Below are positions 18,973 through 27,738 of a stretch of DNA of 64,000 nt, piece after piece. The position numbers and the translations under genes were made by a program. The stretch's first letter is position 1. Every line of letters begins with the position of its first letter. Origin of the DNA: Burkholderia metallica (GTDB lineage Bacteria; Pseudomonadota; Gammaproteobacteria; Burkholderiales; Burkholderiaceae); assembly GCF_902832845.1 (NCBI RefSeq), contig NZ_CADFDB010000013.1, positions 62,001 through 126,000 of the forward strand, given 5' to 3'. Under the pieces are notes generated by a model. The model ran no database searches. It was not told the DNA's origin and saw only the letters and a list, made by a program, of their open reading frames with translations.

Positions 18973-19227
18973 ATGAAGGATTCGACCCGTTCCGGCCGCG
19001 ACGCGCCGGCGCACGAGCAGCACCGCGATCCGTCGCCGCCGCTCAAGGACCACGACCACACACGTACGCGCCATTCGGAACGTCATATCGACAAGCAGCT
19101 CGAAGACACGTTTCCGGCGAGCGACCCGCCCGCGACCGGCGGCGTCACGCGCATCGATCCGGACACGGCGCCCGGCAAGCACGACGAAGGATCACGGCAG
19201 GACAAGCGCAAACGCGACGACGCGTGA
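18973..19227 (+). CDS. Small conserved hydrophilic protein with FPASDPP motif
   Basis: An 84-residue, very hydrophilic, His/Asp/Arg-rich protein. The conserved part is ERHIDKQLEDTFPASDPPAT, a pattern found in many short proteobacterial hypothetical proteins located in stress clusters. Probably disordered. ATG 18973 follows GGAGG at seven bases. It is followed by the CBS gene 105 bases downstream. Confidence 0.75.
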   Translation: MKDSTRSGRDAPAHEQHRDPSPPLKDHDHTRTRHSERHIDKQLEDTFPASDPPATGGVTRIDPDTAPGKHDEGSRQDKRKRDDA

Positions 19228-19332
19228 GCGTGCACGGCACGCGGCTTGCTGAATCCGTTGCCGGAGCCGGATTCGCCACGCGCGCGCCGACCCGGCCGCC
19301 CCATCCACCCCTTCAACCCGCAGGAGAATTGC

Positions 19333-19764
19333 ATGCATCGCGTCAACGAAATCATGTCGCAGGACGTCGTGCGCATCGCGCCGACCGATTCGATCCGTCA
19401 TGCCGCGCAACTGATGGAGCGCTACGACATCGGCGCGCTGCCCGTATGCGACAACAACCGGCTGGTGGGGATGGTGACGGACCGCGATCTCGCGGTGCGC
19501 GCGATCTCGGCCGGCAAGCCGCCGCAGACGCGGGTGCACGAAATCGCGTCGGGGCCGATCGAATGGTGCTTCGACGACGATTCGCTGGACGAGGTCCAGC
19601 ACTACATGGCCGATGCGCAACTGCGCCGTCTACCCGTCGTCGATCACGACAAGCGGCTGGTCGGCATGCTGTCGCTCGCGGACATCGCGACGCGCACGGC
19701 CGGCCCCGAACGCAACGACGTCGCGAACACGCTCGAAGGCGTGTCGCAACCGAAGCAGACGTGA
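19333..19764 (+). CDS. CBS-pair domain protein
   Basis: A 143-residue protein made of two CBS motifs (a Bateman module): VNEIMSQDVVRIAPTDS to VGMVTDRDLAVRAI, and VHEIASGPIEWCFDDDS to RLVGMLSLADIATRT. Stand-alone CBS pairs bind adenine nucleotides and act as energy or redox sensors. A GGAG site lies seven bases before ATG 19333. It probably forms an operon with the PRC-barrel gene about 90 bases downstream. Confidence 0.9.
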   Translation: MHRVNEIMSQDVVRIAPTDSIRHAAQLMERYDIGALPVCDNNRLVGMVTDRDLAVRAISAGKPPQTRVHEIASGPIEWCFDDDSLDEVQHYMADAQLRRLPVVDHDKRLVGMLSLADIATRTAGPERNDVANTLEGVSQPKQT

Positions 19765-19857
19765 CGGCGTGCAGCGCGTCTTCATACCGTCCCGACCACC
19801 CGCGCGGCCCGCGTCACTGACGAGCCCGGTCGCGCCCCATGCAGCCTGGAGGAAACC

Positions 19858-20340
19858 ATGCACACTCCCGATCAAGGTCAGACCCGCATCATCGGCAAGG
19901 GCGCCGCAACGGCGGCCGGCCCCGGCCCGGACGTAATGGCGGCCGATACGCTCGAAGGCAACAAGGTCTATACGACCGACGGCGACGACGTCGGCAAGAT
20001 CAAGGACATCATGCTCGACGTGCGCTCCGGCCGCGTCGCGTACGCGGTGCTGTCGAGCGGCGGCATCCTCGGCATCGGCGACAAGCTGCACGCGATTCCG
20101 TGGAGCGCGCTGACGCTCGACACCGAACGCAAGTGCTTCCTGTTGTCGGTGTCGTCCGAACGCATCCGCAATGCGCCGGGGTTCGACAAAGACCACTGGC
20201 CGGCGATGGCCGACCCGCAATGGGCCGCGCCGCTGCACGAGTTCTACGGCAGCACGCCGTACTGGAGCGCCGGCGACGAACTCGGGTTGACCGACCCGAC
20301 CGAAGATCTGAACGATCCGCGGGCGCGCGACCGTCACTGA
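19858..20340 (+). CDS. PRC-barrel domain stress protein
   Basis: A 160-residue cytoplasmic protein with a PRC-barrel at about residues 28-110 (ADTLEGNKVYTTDGDDVGKI, IMLDVRSGRVAYAVLSSGG, HAIPWSALTLD), then a tail with FYGSTPYWSAGDELGL. Such proteins are common in stress loci. Start ATG 19858 has an excellent GGAGG site. A strong terminator follows 45 bases after the stop. Confidence 0.85.
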   Translation: MHTPDQGQTRIIGKGAATAAGPGPDVMAADTLEGNKVYTTDGDDVGKIKDIMLDVRSGRVAYAVLSSGGILGIGDKLHAIPWSALTLDTERKCFLLSVSSERIRNAPGFDKDHWPAMADPQWAAPLHEFYGSTPYWSAGDELGLTDPTEDLNDPRARDRH

Positions 20341-20384
20341 CCGCGCCATGATGCGGCGCCGGTTCGCCGGCGCATCCGTTTCGA

Positions 20385-20414
20385 ACGCCCTGCCTACGCG
20401 GGGCGTCTTTTTTT
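20385..20414 (+). terminator. Rho-independent terminator after the PRC-barrel gene
   Basis: ACGCCC (20385-20390) pairs with GGGCGT (20401-20406) and is followed by CTTTTTTT. It ends the CBS/PRC-barrel transcript. Confidence 0.75.
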
Positions 20415-20450
20415 GCCGGAAGGGGCCGCGAACACGCCGGAGGCGGCGCG

Positions 20451-21344
20451 CTACGCGCGATGCCGCAACGCGTCGATCACGAGGGTGAACGCACGCGACG
20501 CCGGGCGGCGGCTCGGGTAGTACGCGTGATAGCCGGGAAACACCGGACACCAGTCCGGCATCACGATCCGCAGGTCGCCGTTGCGCACGTGCGCGAGCAC
20601 GACGTCCTCGGTGACGAACGCGATGCCGAAGCCGTCGAGCGCCGCCTGCACCATGTGCGGCTGCGTGTTGCAGGTGATCCGGCCGTTCACGCGGGCCAGC
20701 ACGTCGTTCCTGCCCTTCTTCAGCTCCCACGCATAGAGGCCCTTCGCGGTGGCGAGCCGCAGCGTGATGCAGTCGTGATCGAGCAGGTCCTGCGGCTTCT
20801 TCGGCGGCTTGCGCCCGTCGAGATACGACGGCGCCGCGACCATCGCCATCCGGACGTCCGGGCCGATGCGCACCGCGATCATGTCCTTCGCCACCTGGTC
20901 GCCGTACCGCACGCCGATGTCGTAGCGCTCCTCGACGATGTTCGACAGCCCGTAGTCGACCGACAGCTCGACGCGGATGTCCGGGTATTCGGGCAATACC
21001 GTCCTGAGCTTCGGCCAGATGATCGTGTCGATCGGATGCTCGGTGGCCGTGATGCGCACCACGCCGGCCGGCTTGTCCCTGAAATCGGACAGCGCGGCCA
21101 GTTGCGCCGAGATCTCGTCGATACGCGGCGACGCCGTCCGGAACAGCGCTTCGCCCGCCTCGGTCATCGACACGCTGCGCGTCGTGCGCGTGAGCAGCCG
21201 CACGCCCAGCCGCGCTTCGAGATCGCGCACGGTCTGGCTCAGCGCCGACTGCGACACGCCGAGCCGCGTGGCCGCGCGCGTGAAGCTGCGCTCGCGGGCC
21301 ACCGCGAGAAAAACGAGCACGTCGTTCAGATTGTCGCGCGCCAT
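20451..21344 (-). CDS. LysR family transcriptional regulator
   Basis: A 297-residue LTTR. The N-terminal winged helix-turn-helix is RSFTRAATRLGVSQSALSQT (about residues 19-38) and RTTRSVSMTEAGEAL closes it. The periplasmic-binding-like effector domain follows (PAGVVRITATEH, PDIRVELSVDYGL, YDIGVRYGD), of the CrgA/AaeR-like group. It is divergent from the DUF4148/MFS pair on the plus strand, so it probably controls that efflux gene. Confidence 0.9.
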   Translation of the reverse strand: MARDNLNDVLVFLAVARERSFTRAATRLGVSQSALSQTVRDLEARLGVRLLTRTTRSVSMTEAGEALFRTASPRIDEISAQLAALSDFRDKPAGVVRITATEHPIDTIIWPKLRTVLPEYPDIRVELSVDYGLSNIVEERYDIGVRYGDQVAKDMIAVRIGPDVRMAMVAAPSYLDGRKPPKKPQDLLDHDCITLRLATAKGLYAWELKKGRNDVLARVNGRITCNTQPHMVQAALDGFGIAFVTEDVVLAHVRNGDLRIVMPDWCPVFPGYHAYYPSRRPASRAFTLVIDALRHRA

Positions 21345-21538
21345 GTCGAAAGGCTACTGTCGGGACGGACGCCCATCGTAGCACCGCCGCGCGCGATTCA
21401 TCTGGCTGGCTAATAAGTCCAAGCGTGCCGCGCTACTTAATCGATCCGGCATCGGTCGCTAGACTGCGAAGCCATCGACCGAACGCGCCGTGGCCGAGCC
21501 ACGACGCACCGACCACCCGCTTTCCGGAGCCGCCCGTC

Positions 21539-21826
21539 ATGCCTACCCGTTTTCCCGCTGCCTCCGCCGCCGTCGCCGCGCTCGTTTCGCTTGTTTCTCT
21601 CTTCGCATCCGGCCCGCTGTTCGCGCAATCCGCGCCGGGCCTCACGCGCGAGCAGGTCCGCGAGGACATGCAGCGCTACGCGGCCGCGGGCTTCAATCCC
21701 GCGCACATGAACCCGCGCACCTGGGTCGACGACGCGCAGGCCGCCGCGGCCACGGTGCACGCGGCGCGCAACGACGATGCGCGCACGCAGCTGGCCGTGC
21801 ACGGCACGACGACGCGCTGCGATTGA
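21539..21826 (+). CDS. Small exported DUF4148-type protein
   Basis: A 95-residue protein with a cleavable signal (ALVSLVSLFASGPLFAQS) and a mature region LTREQVREDMQRYAAAGFNP that matches the VRxEL...AGY pattern of DUF4148, a Burkholderiales family of unknown function. ATG 21539. An MFS gene follows 34 bases later on the same strand. Confidence 0.65.
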   Translation: MPTRFPAASAAVAALVSLVSLFASGPLFAQSAPGLTREQVREDMQRYAAAGFNPAHMNPRTWVDDAQAAAATVHAARNDDARTQLAVHGTTTRCD

Positions 21827-21860
21827 GCGCGCCCCCCTTTCGATCCGATCCGGTTCCGTC

Positions 21861-23081
21861 ATGCAATCCGTTTCCACACCCGATCGCGGCACGGCACCTG
21901 ACGGCGCGGCCGCATGGGGCGCCGTCCTCGCGATGTCGGTCGGCGCATTCGCGCTCGTCGCGTCCGAATTCATGCCGGTCAGCCTGCTCACGCCGATCGC
22001 GGGCGACCTGCACGTCACCGAAGGCCAGGCCGGCCAGGCCATCTCCGTCTCGGGCGCGTTCGCGCTGGTGACGAGCCTGTTCATCGCGTCGCTCGCCGGC
22101 CGGCGCGATCGCAAGCCGTTGCTGCTGGTGCTGACGCTGCTGACGATCGTGTCCGGCACGGTCGTCGCCTTCGCGCCGGACTACGCCGCATTCATCGCCG
22201 GCCGCGCGCTGATCGGCGTGGCGATCGGCGGCTTCTGGTCGATGTCGGCCGCCACCGCGATGCGCCTCGTGCCGGCGCGGCAGGTGCCGCGTGCGTTGGC
22301 GATCGTCAACGGCGGCAACGCGCTCGCGACGGTCGTCGCGGCGCCGCTCGGCAGCTTTCTCGGCGGAATCGTCGGGTGGCGCTGGGCATTCTTCAGCGTC
22401 GTGCCGGTCGCCGCGATCGCGTTCGGCTGGAAGCTCGTCAGCCTGCCGTCGATGCAGTCCGCACCGCGCGGCAGGTCCGCCCATGCGCTCAGGCTGCTGG
22501 CCCGCCGGCCGGTCGCGCTCGGCATGGCGGCGGTCAGCCTGTTTTTCATGGGGCAGTTCGCGCTGTTCACCTATCTGCGTCCGTTCCTCGAAACCGTTAC
22601 GCACGCGGGCACCGTCACGCTGTCGCTGCTGCTGCTCGTCGTCGGCGTGGCGGGCGTCGCGGGGACGGTCCTGATCGGCAGGTTCCTGGAGAACGGGCTC
22701 TACCGGACCCTCGCGGCCACGCCCGTATTGATGGCCGCGATTGCGGTCGCGCTGACGGTGTTCGGCGGCTCGACGGCGGCGACCGCCTGCCTGCTCGGCG
22801 TCTGGGGCCTGCTCGGCACGGCGGCGCCGGTCGGCTGGTGGACGTGGCTCGCGCGCACACTGCCGCACGATGCCGAAGCCGGCGGCGGCCTGATGGTGGC
22901 CGTCGTGCAGCTCGCGATCGGGCTCGGCGCGACGGCCGGCGGGATGCTGTTCGACCTGCACGGCTACCGCGCGACCTTTGCGCTGAGCGCGGTGCTGCTC
23001 GCGCTCGCCGGCGCGCTGGCCGTGGTCGCGGGCCGCTCGGCCGCGCGCGCCGCCCGCGCCGCCCGCCGCGACGCACATTGA
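21861..23081 (+). CDS. MFS drug/metabolite efflux transporter (DHA1, NepI/AraJ-like)
   Basis: A 406-residue permease with twelve membrane helices. The start VLAMSVGAFALVASEFMPVS is typical of the DHA1 branch with NepI, AraJ and similar exporters, and the loop 2-3 motif is SLAGRRDRKPLL. The conserved GRALIGVAIGGFWS forms helix 4. It exports small organic compounds with proton antiport. Neighbour LysR gene is probably its regulator. A GC-rich hairpin and T run end it. Confidence 0.85.
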   Translation: MQSVSTPDRGTAPDGAAAWGAVLAMSVGAFALVASEFMPVSLLTPIAGDLHVTEGQAGQAISVSGAFALVTSLFIASLAGRRDRKPLLLVLTLLTIVSGTVVAFAPDYAAFIAGRALIGVAIGGFWSMSAATAMRLVPARQVPRALAIVNGGNALATVVAAPLGSFLGGIVGWRWAFFSVVPVAAIAFGWKLVSLPSMQSAPRGRSAHALRLLARRPVALGMAAVSLFFMGQFALFTYLRPFLETVTHAGTVTLSLLLLVVGVAGVAGTVLIGRFLENGLYRTLAATPVLMAAIAVALTVFGGSTAATACLLGVWGLLGTAAPVGWWTWLARTLPHDAEAGGGLMVAVVQLAIGLGATAGGMLFDLHGYRATFALSAVLLALAGALAVVAGRSAARAARAARRDAH

Positions 23082-23082
23082 C

Positions 23083-23108
23083 GGCCGCGCCGGCCCGGCG
23101 GCTTTTTT
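23083..23108 (+). terminator. Rho-independent terminator after the MFS gene
   Basis: A GC-rich dyad (GCCGCGCCGG with CCCGGCGGC) directly after the MFS stop is followed by TTTTTT at 23103-23108. It also overlaps the end of the convergent receiver gene. Confidence 0.6.
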
Positions 23109-23583
23109 ACAAGCGCCGTGTAACCGCCCCGTCCGGTTTCGCGCGGCCGCTCGCCGCTTCCAGATAGGCCAGCAGCCGGTGCGGCGTCAGCGGCTTTGCG
23201 CAGTGCGCGTCGAACCCGGCTTCCTTCGCCTCCTCGCGATCGCGTCGCGACGCCAACCCGCTGCACGCGATCAGCAACATGTCCGCGGTACGCGGATCGC
23301 CGCGCAGACGCGCCGCAAGTTGCAGCCCGTCGAGACCCGGCATCGCGATATCGAGCACGACGGCGAACGGCTGCCAGTCGCGCGCGATGCCGCAGACCGC
23401 GAACGGGTCGTCCGCAATCCGGCATTCGAAGCCGCACGCCTCGAGCACCAGGCGCAGCGCATCGGCCGCGTCGCGATAGTCGTCGACCACCAGCACGCGG
23501 TGCGCACGCGTCGGCACGCTGTCGGGCGCGCGCCACAGCAGTACGTCGTCCGCGGCCGGATCGTCGCCGAACTCGGGTTGCAT
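23107..23583 (-). CDS. Stand-alone response-regulator receiver protein
   Basis: A 158-residue protein with one receiver domain at about residues 28-145: HRVLVVDDYRDAAD, the phospho-acceptor Asp in VVLDIAMPGLDG, and the conserved Lys in HCAKPLTPH. No output domain, so it works as a phosphate relay or by protein contact, like CheY- or Spo0F-type proteins. ATG 23583 has AGGAG upstream. It lies divergent from the UdgX gene and may belong to one of the hybrid kinases further along. Confidence 0.85.
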   Translation of the reverse strand: MQPEFGDDPAADDVLLWRAPDSVPTRAHRVLVVDDYRDAADALRLVLEACGFECRIADDPFAVCGIARDWQPFAVVLDIAMPGLDGLQLAARLRGDPRTADMLLIACSGLASRRDREEAKEAGFDAHCAKPLTPHRLLAYLEAASGRAKPDGAVTRRL

Positions 23584-23778
23584 CGCGTTTCTCCTGTCTT
23601 CGACACGCCCGCTCCGCAAGCCGTGCGCACAGCTCGCCCGACGCGGTACGCCGGTTGCTGCACCTGTCGCATTCGCCGTACCGGAGCCCTTCATGCGTGT
23701 GACGCTGCGTGTTCGTATCGGTTTCATCCCGTGTGCGCGGGCGGCATGCCGCGCGCCGGCCCACCCGGGCGCCGCGAC

Positions 23779-24444
23779 ATGACGCGAACGCCGCCCTCCG
23801 CTGACGACGCCGCGCCGGCCACGCTCGACGCGTGCCGCCGCTGCACGTTGTGGGAACACGCGACGCAGCCCGTGCCGGGCGCCGGGCCCGTCGATGCGAC
23901 GATCATGCTGGTCGGCGAGCAGCCGGGCGACCAGGAGGACCGTACGGGCCTGCCGTTCGTCGGCGCGGCCGGCCGCATGCTCGACCGCGCGCTCGACGAA
24001 GCCGGACTCGACCGCGCGCGCTGCTACCTGACGAACGCGGTCAAGCACTTCAAATGGGAGCCGCGCGGCAAGCGGCGGCTGCACAAGACGCCTGCGCAAC
24101 GCGAAGTGGCCGCGTGCCGCTACTGGCTCGAGCGCGAACTCGACGCGGTACGGCCGCGCGTGATCGTCGCACTCGGCGCCACCGCGTTGCGCGCGGTGCT
24201 GCAGGACAACGACGCGACGCTCGAGCGCGCGCGTGCGCCGATTCGCACCGCGCAGGGCCGGCTCGTCGTCGCCACGTATCACCCGTCGTACGTGCTGCGC
24301 ACGCGCGGCGCCGATTCGCGCGAGCACGCATATCGCACCCTCGTCGACGCGCTGCGCACCGCGTCGCGGCTGGCCGGCGAACCCGACCATGACCACGACG
24401 CCAACCACCGCGACCGGCGCGGCGCGCCCGCAGAGCCGCGATGA
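23779..24444 (+). CDS. UdgX-type uracil-DNA-binding glycosylase (family 4-like, Fe-S)
   Basis: A 221-residue uracil-DNA glycosylase. Fe-S cysteines appear as CRRC (about 17-20) plus later Cys in ARCYLTN and AACRYW. Motif GEQPGDQEDRTGLPFVGAAG is the family 4 active site. KRRLHKTP is the diagnostic UdgX insertion whose His forms a covalent bond with uracil-containing DNA. Repair of deaminated cytosine fits the island. A weak ribosome site precedes ATG 23779. An upstream ATG at 23746 is possible. Confidence 0.9.
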   Translation: MTRTPPSADDAAPATLDACRRCTLWEHATQPVPGAGPVDATIMLVGEQPGDQEDRTGLPFVGAAGRMLDRALDEAGLDRARCYLTNAVKHFKWEPRGKRRLHKTPAQREVAACRYWLERELDAVRPRVIVALGATALRAVLQDNDATLERARAPIRTAQGRLVVATYHPSYVLRTRGADSREHAYRTLVDALRTASRLAGEPDHDHDANHRDRRGAPAEPR

Positions 24445-24510
24445 GCGCGCCGGAGCGACGACGCGCGGCCGCGGCCGAACGCGGGCGCCGCAGCGCCCGG
24501 CCCGCCGCGC

Positions 24511-25119
24511 TTACATCATCTTGCCGCGCGACCGTTCGGCGCGCGCCGCCTCGGCGGCCGACTCGACCTTCTTCACTTCTTCCGGCGGCGGCAGCACGGC
24601 CTTGAAGCCCATCGATGCGATCCACATCTCGCGCGCCCAGCCGCGGGTGTGATACAGGTGATGATCCTCGTCGGCCTCGACCTCGTCGTGCGCGGCCTTC
24701 AGCGTCTTCGCGGCGTCGCCCGACAACTGGTCGGCCGCATAGCCGATCAGCTCCCAGTTCAGGTGATCCTTCGTCTCGGCGAGCACCACGCACTCGGCCG
24801 CGACGACCTGCGCAACGCCCGGATCGGCCTTCTTCTGCGCCTGCTCGATCGTATGCACGAGCGCCTTGCCGATGGCCGACACAGCGCTGCGCCCCGGCGT
24901 CTGCGCGTCGGGGTCCAGGCCCAACGTCTCGAACACCTCACGCAGCACCTCCTGGTGGTGCAGCGTCTCGCGATGATATTTCTCCCATTCCTTGTGCAGA
25001 TCCTCGTCGGTCGCGCATTGCAGCGCGGCCTCGTAGATCTTCGCGCCGCCAAGCTCGGTCTCGTATGCCTGGCACAGCAATTCGTGGATGCCTTCATGCT
25101 TCGGTTGCCGATGGGCCAT
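24511..25119 (-). CDS. Ferritin-like domain protein
   Basis: A 202-residue helical protein with spaced carboxylate/His motifs: HELLCQAYETELGGAKIYEA, KYHRETLHHQEVLREVFE, LAETKDHLNWELIGYA and HDEVEADEDHHLYHTRGW. These Glu and ExxH elements fit a four-helix di-iron ferritin-like fold. It could store iron or protect against oxidative stress. The DUF4142 gene lies just upstream on the same strand. Confidence 0.75.
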   Translation of the reverse strand: MAHRQPKHEGIHELLCQAYETELGGAKIYEAALQCATDEDLHKEWEKYHRETLHHQEVLREVFETLGLDPDAQTPGRSAVSAIGKALVHTIEQAQKKADPGVAQVVAAECVVLAETKDHLNWELIGYAADQLSGDAAKTLKAAHDEVEADEDHHLYHTRGWAREMWIASMGFKAVLPPPEEVKKVESAAEAARAERSRGKMM

Positions 25120-25176
25120 GACTCACTCTCCAAAAAGACGGGCCGCATGCGCAGCCCGGGGTTGAACGGGCACGCG

Positions 25177-25794
25177 TTATTGCGCGCCCACCTTGCGTTC
25201 GAGCGCCTGCGCCATGCTCAGGTGATGCCGCAGCGTCGGCAGCGTCGTGTTCGCAAACGCGCGCAACTGCGGGTCCCGGCCGTCGCGCGCCTCGCCCTCG
25301 AACAGCGCGACGGCCTTGCGGTGCGCAGCCGGGCCGACCGCCGCGACGTACGCGACGTCGAAATCGTGACCGCTCTTGCCGCGCAGCGCCTCGACGTCGG
25401 GGTCCTGGATCTGTTCGACCTGCGGCTTCATGCCCTTGCGCGCGGCGATCTCGTTCAAGCGCGCGTTCGCCTTGCCGTGGTCGGTCACCATCCGCTGCGC
25501 GAACGCGCGCACGGCCGGCGACTGCGCCTGCTTCAGCGCGAGCTGGCTGGCCTGCATCTCGGCCTTGCCGGCCATCGCGGCCTTGTCGACGAATTCCGCA
25601 TCGCCGCCTTGCGGCGCCTTCGCGATCCGCGCGTCGCCCGAGCCCGCGCTTGCGCCCGGCGACGGATTGATCACGCCGCCCGGCACGTGGCCGTTCGATG
25701 CAGGCGGCTCGCTCGGCATCTGCGCGCGGGCGAGCCCGGCGGTGGCGAGCACGCCCGCGGCGAGCGCCGCGATCGTCCAGTGGGGTCGTTTCAT
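25177..25794 (-). CDS. DUF4142 exported protein
   Basis: A 205-residue protein with a cleavable signal (AALAAGVLATAGLARAQ), a disordered linker and a DUF4142 helical domain at about residues 68-200 (DAEFVDKAAMAGKAEMQASQ, AFAQRMVTDHGKANARL, RAFANTTLPTLRHHLSMAQ). Such periplasmic proteins are stress-linked and distantly ferritin-like. ATG 25794 behind an AAGGAGA site. It precedes the ferritin-like gene by 57 bases, likely one transcript with the SDR gene upstream. Confidence 0.85.
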   Translation of the reverse strand: MKRPHWTIAALAAGVLATAGLARAQMPSEPPASNGHVPGGVINPSPGASAGSGDARIAKAPQGGDAEFVDKAAMAGKAEMQASQLALKQAQSPAVRAFAQRMVTDHGKANARLNEIAARKGMKPQVEQIQDPDVEALRGKSGHDFDVAYVAAVGPAAHRKAVALFEGEARDGRDPQLRAFANTTLPTLRHHLSMAQALERKVGAQ

Positions 25795-25828
25795 CGATGT
25801 TCTCCTTGCACGTGGCGTGAGGCGGCCG

Positions 25829-26686
25829 TCAGCCGCCGACGATCGAGCCGCCGTTCGGGTGCAGCGTCTGCCCCGTCATGTAGCTCGCGCCGTCCGACGC
25901 GAGCAGCACGTAGCAGCCGATCAGTTCGTCCGGCTGGCCCGGCCGCTTGAGCGGCACGTTCGAACCGAACTTCGCGACCTGCTCGGCCGTAAACGTCGAC
26001 GGAATCAGCGGCGTCCAGATCGGCCCGGGCGCGACCGCGTTGACACGGATGTCGCGTTCGGCCAGTTCCGCCGACAGCGAGCGCGTAAACGCGACGATCG
26101 CGCCCTTGGTCGCCGAGTAGTCGGGCAGCGTCGGATTGCCGTGATAGGCGGTCACCGACGCGGTATTGACGATGCGTGCGCCGGGCTTCATGTGCGGCAG
26201 CGCCGCCTGCGTGCAGAAGAACGTCCCGTACACGTTCGTGCGGAACGTGCGTTCGAGCTGTTCCTCGGTCACCGCCTCGATGCCCGGCTGCGGATGCTGT
26301 TCGCCCGCGTTGTTCACGAGCACGTCGAGCCGCCCGAGCCGCTCGACCGTGCGCGCCACCGCGTCGTACGCCTGACGCCGATCGCCGACGTCGCACACGA
26401 TCGCCTCGCAGCGCCGGCCGGCCTGCTCGATCAACTGCTTCGTATGCGCGGCATCGTCCGACTCCTTCAGGTAGACGATCGCGACGTCGGCGCCTTCCTT
26501 CGCGAAACCGATCGCGACCGCGCGCCCGATTCCGCTGTCGCCGCCCGTCACGAGCGCGACCTTCCCGGCGAGCTTGCCGCTGCCGACGTAGTCCGCCGCG
26601 TCGTCGCGCGGCCGCGGATGCATGTCGCGCTCGGTGCCCGGCTGGTGATCCTGGTGCTGCGGCGGCGGGGTCTGTGCGGTAGTCAT
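25829..26686 (-). CDS. SDR oxidoreductase, general-stress type (YdaD/YhdF-like)
   Basis: A 285-residue classical short-chain dehydrogenase. The hydrophilic start (PPPQHQDHQPGTERDM) is normal for the stress branch. NAD(P) motif TGGDSGIGRA lies near residue 51, NNAG at about 128, and the catalytic Ser, Tyr and Lys in NTASVTAYHG and DYSATKGAIV. The end reads ASYMTGQTLHPNGGSIVGG. ATG 26686 follows GGAGG. It precedes the DUF4142 gene by 34 bases. Confidence 0.9.
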   Translation of the reverse strand: MTTAQTPPPQHQDHQPGTERDMHPRPRDDAADYVGSGKLAGKVALVTGGDSGIGRAVAIGFAKEGADVAIVYLKESDDAAHTKQLIEQAGRRCEAIVCDVGDRRQAYDAVARTVERLGRLDVLVNNAGEQHPQPGIEAVTEEQLERTFRTNVYGTFFCTQAALPHMKPGARIVNTASVTAYHGNPTLPDYSATKGAIVAFTRSLSAELAERDIRVNAVAPGPIWTPLIPSTFTAEQVAKFGSNVPLKRPGQPDELIGCYVLLASDGASYMTGQTLHPNGGSIVGG

Positions 26687-26777
26687 GGATGCGTTCCTCC
26701 CTGAACGGTGTCGTCGAGACGTCGCAAGCGGCGTGCCGCGCGCGGCACGCATGCGACGCTGCATACGGGTGCAAGCA

Positions 26778-27347
26778 TCAGCGCGTCTCGCCCCCCGATG
26801 CGGGTTCGCCCGGCCGGCGCACCGGATCGAAGTCGCGCCACTCGCCGTCCTGCCAGTCGCCGTCGACACGCTCGACCGACTTCGCACCGGACGCGCGCAG
26901 CACGTCTTCCGCGGTGGTCGCGGTATCGGGCGCCACGCGCACCGCGAGGATCACGCCGGTTTCGCTGTGCGCGAGCGTGCCCTTGCCTTCGGCCTGCTCG
27001 CCGCGCATGCGGCCGAGCGCGCCGCCGAATGCGCCGAGATATGCGCCGGCCAGCGCGCCGACGGCCGGCACGAACCAGTAGCGCACGCCGATCGCATAGA
27101 CGACGAGCCCCACGACGGCACCGATCAGCAACCCGCGGATCGCGCCGATCATCGCGCCGCGCCCGCCCGGTTTCGCCGCCGAATCGGCGTACACGTCGCC
27201 GCCGATCGGAAAGCGCGCGTGCTGGCCACCCGGATTCAGGAAGAAAATCGATACGTCATCCGAACCGAATGCGCGCTCGTACAGGTGGCGCGCTCCACCT
27301 TCCGCTTCGTTGAACGTCGTGAAGCGGCCTGCGACGATCATCGTCAT
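26778..27347 (-). CDS. Membrane protein with glycine-rich central helices, stress island
   Basis: A 189-residue protein: soluble N-terminal part (IVAGRFTTFNEAEGGARHLY), central hydrophobic hairpin (AIRGLLIGAVVGLVVYAIGV and GALAGAYLGAFGGALGRMRG), then a soluble C-terminal part VILAVRVAP resembling a small ACT-like strand set. It resembles stress-induced membrane proteins with an N-terminal general-stress domain. ATG 27347 behind GAGGAGG. Function not known. Confidence 0.7.
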   Translation of the reverse strand: MTMIVAGRFTTFNEAEGGARHLYERAFGSDDVSIFFLNPGGQHARFPIGGDVYADSAAKPGGRGAMIGAIRGLLIGAVVGLVVYAIGVRYWFVPAVGALAGAYLGAFGGALGRMRGEQAEGKGTLAHSETGVILAVRVAPDTATTAEDVLRASGAKSVERVDGDWQDGEWRDFDPVRRPGEPASGGETR

Positions 27348-27411
27348 GGTCGTCCTCCTCGTGACGGTAGTTAGGCCGCACGCGACCGGCCGTGGCGCGG
27401 TGCGGCCGTTC

Positions 27412-27712
27412 TCACATCAGCCGGCCGGGTTCCTTCGACGCCAAGGCCGGCGTGCCGTACTCGCGAGCGGGAATGCGGCGGAGCATGTCGAGCCCGTCCA
27501 GGGCCGCGCGCGGGCATTCCGCGCACCCGTCGACCGCTGCCTTGCCGGCCCGATAGCCCATTGCCCGTCAGCGCCTTCCGCACGCCGATCGGGCTGGGCC
27601 CATTGCCATGCCCGCCCTGATGGCCGCCGTTGTCGTGGTCCTGGCGGATGCGCTCGCCTTCGTACACGCACGAGCAGCTGTATTCGTGGCCCGTATGCTG
27701 TCGGGATGTCAT
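27412..27712 (-). pseudogene. Frameshifted DUF2795-type protein gene
   Basis: From ATG 27712 the frame reads MTSRQHTGHEYSCSCVYEGE, then GHGNGPSPIGVRKALTG. One base later another frame continues MGYRAGKAAVDGCAEC and LDMLRRIPAREYGTPALASK to a stop at 27412. The join is a DUF2795 domain (RKALTG-MGYPAGK...REYGTP). The shift lies near 27558-27566. An AAGGAT site precedes the start. So the gene is probably dead, unless there is a sequencing error. The GEYSCSCVYEG region may bind metal in intact relatives. Confidence 0.55.
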
Positions 27713-27738
27713 GGCAATCCTTCGGAAAAGCATCGGCA

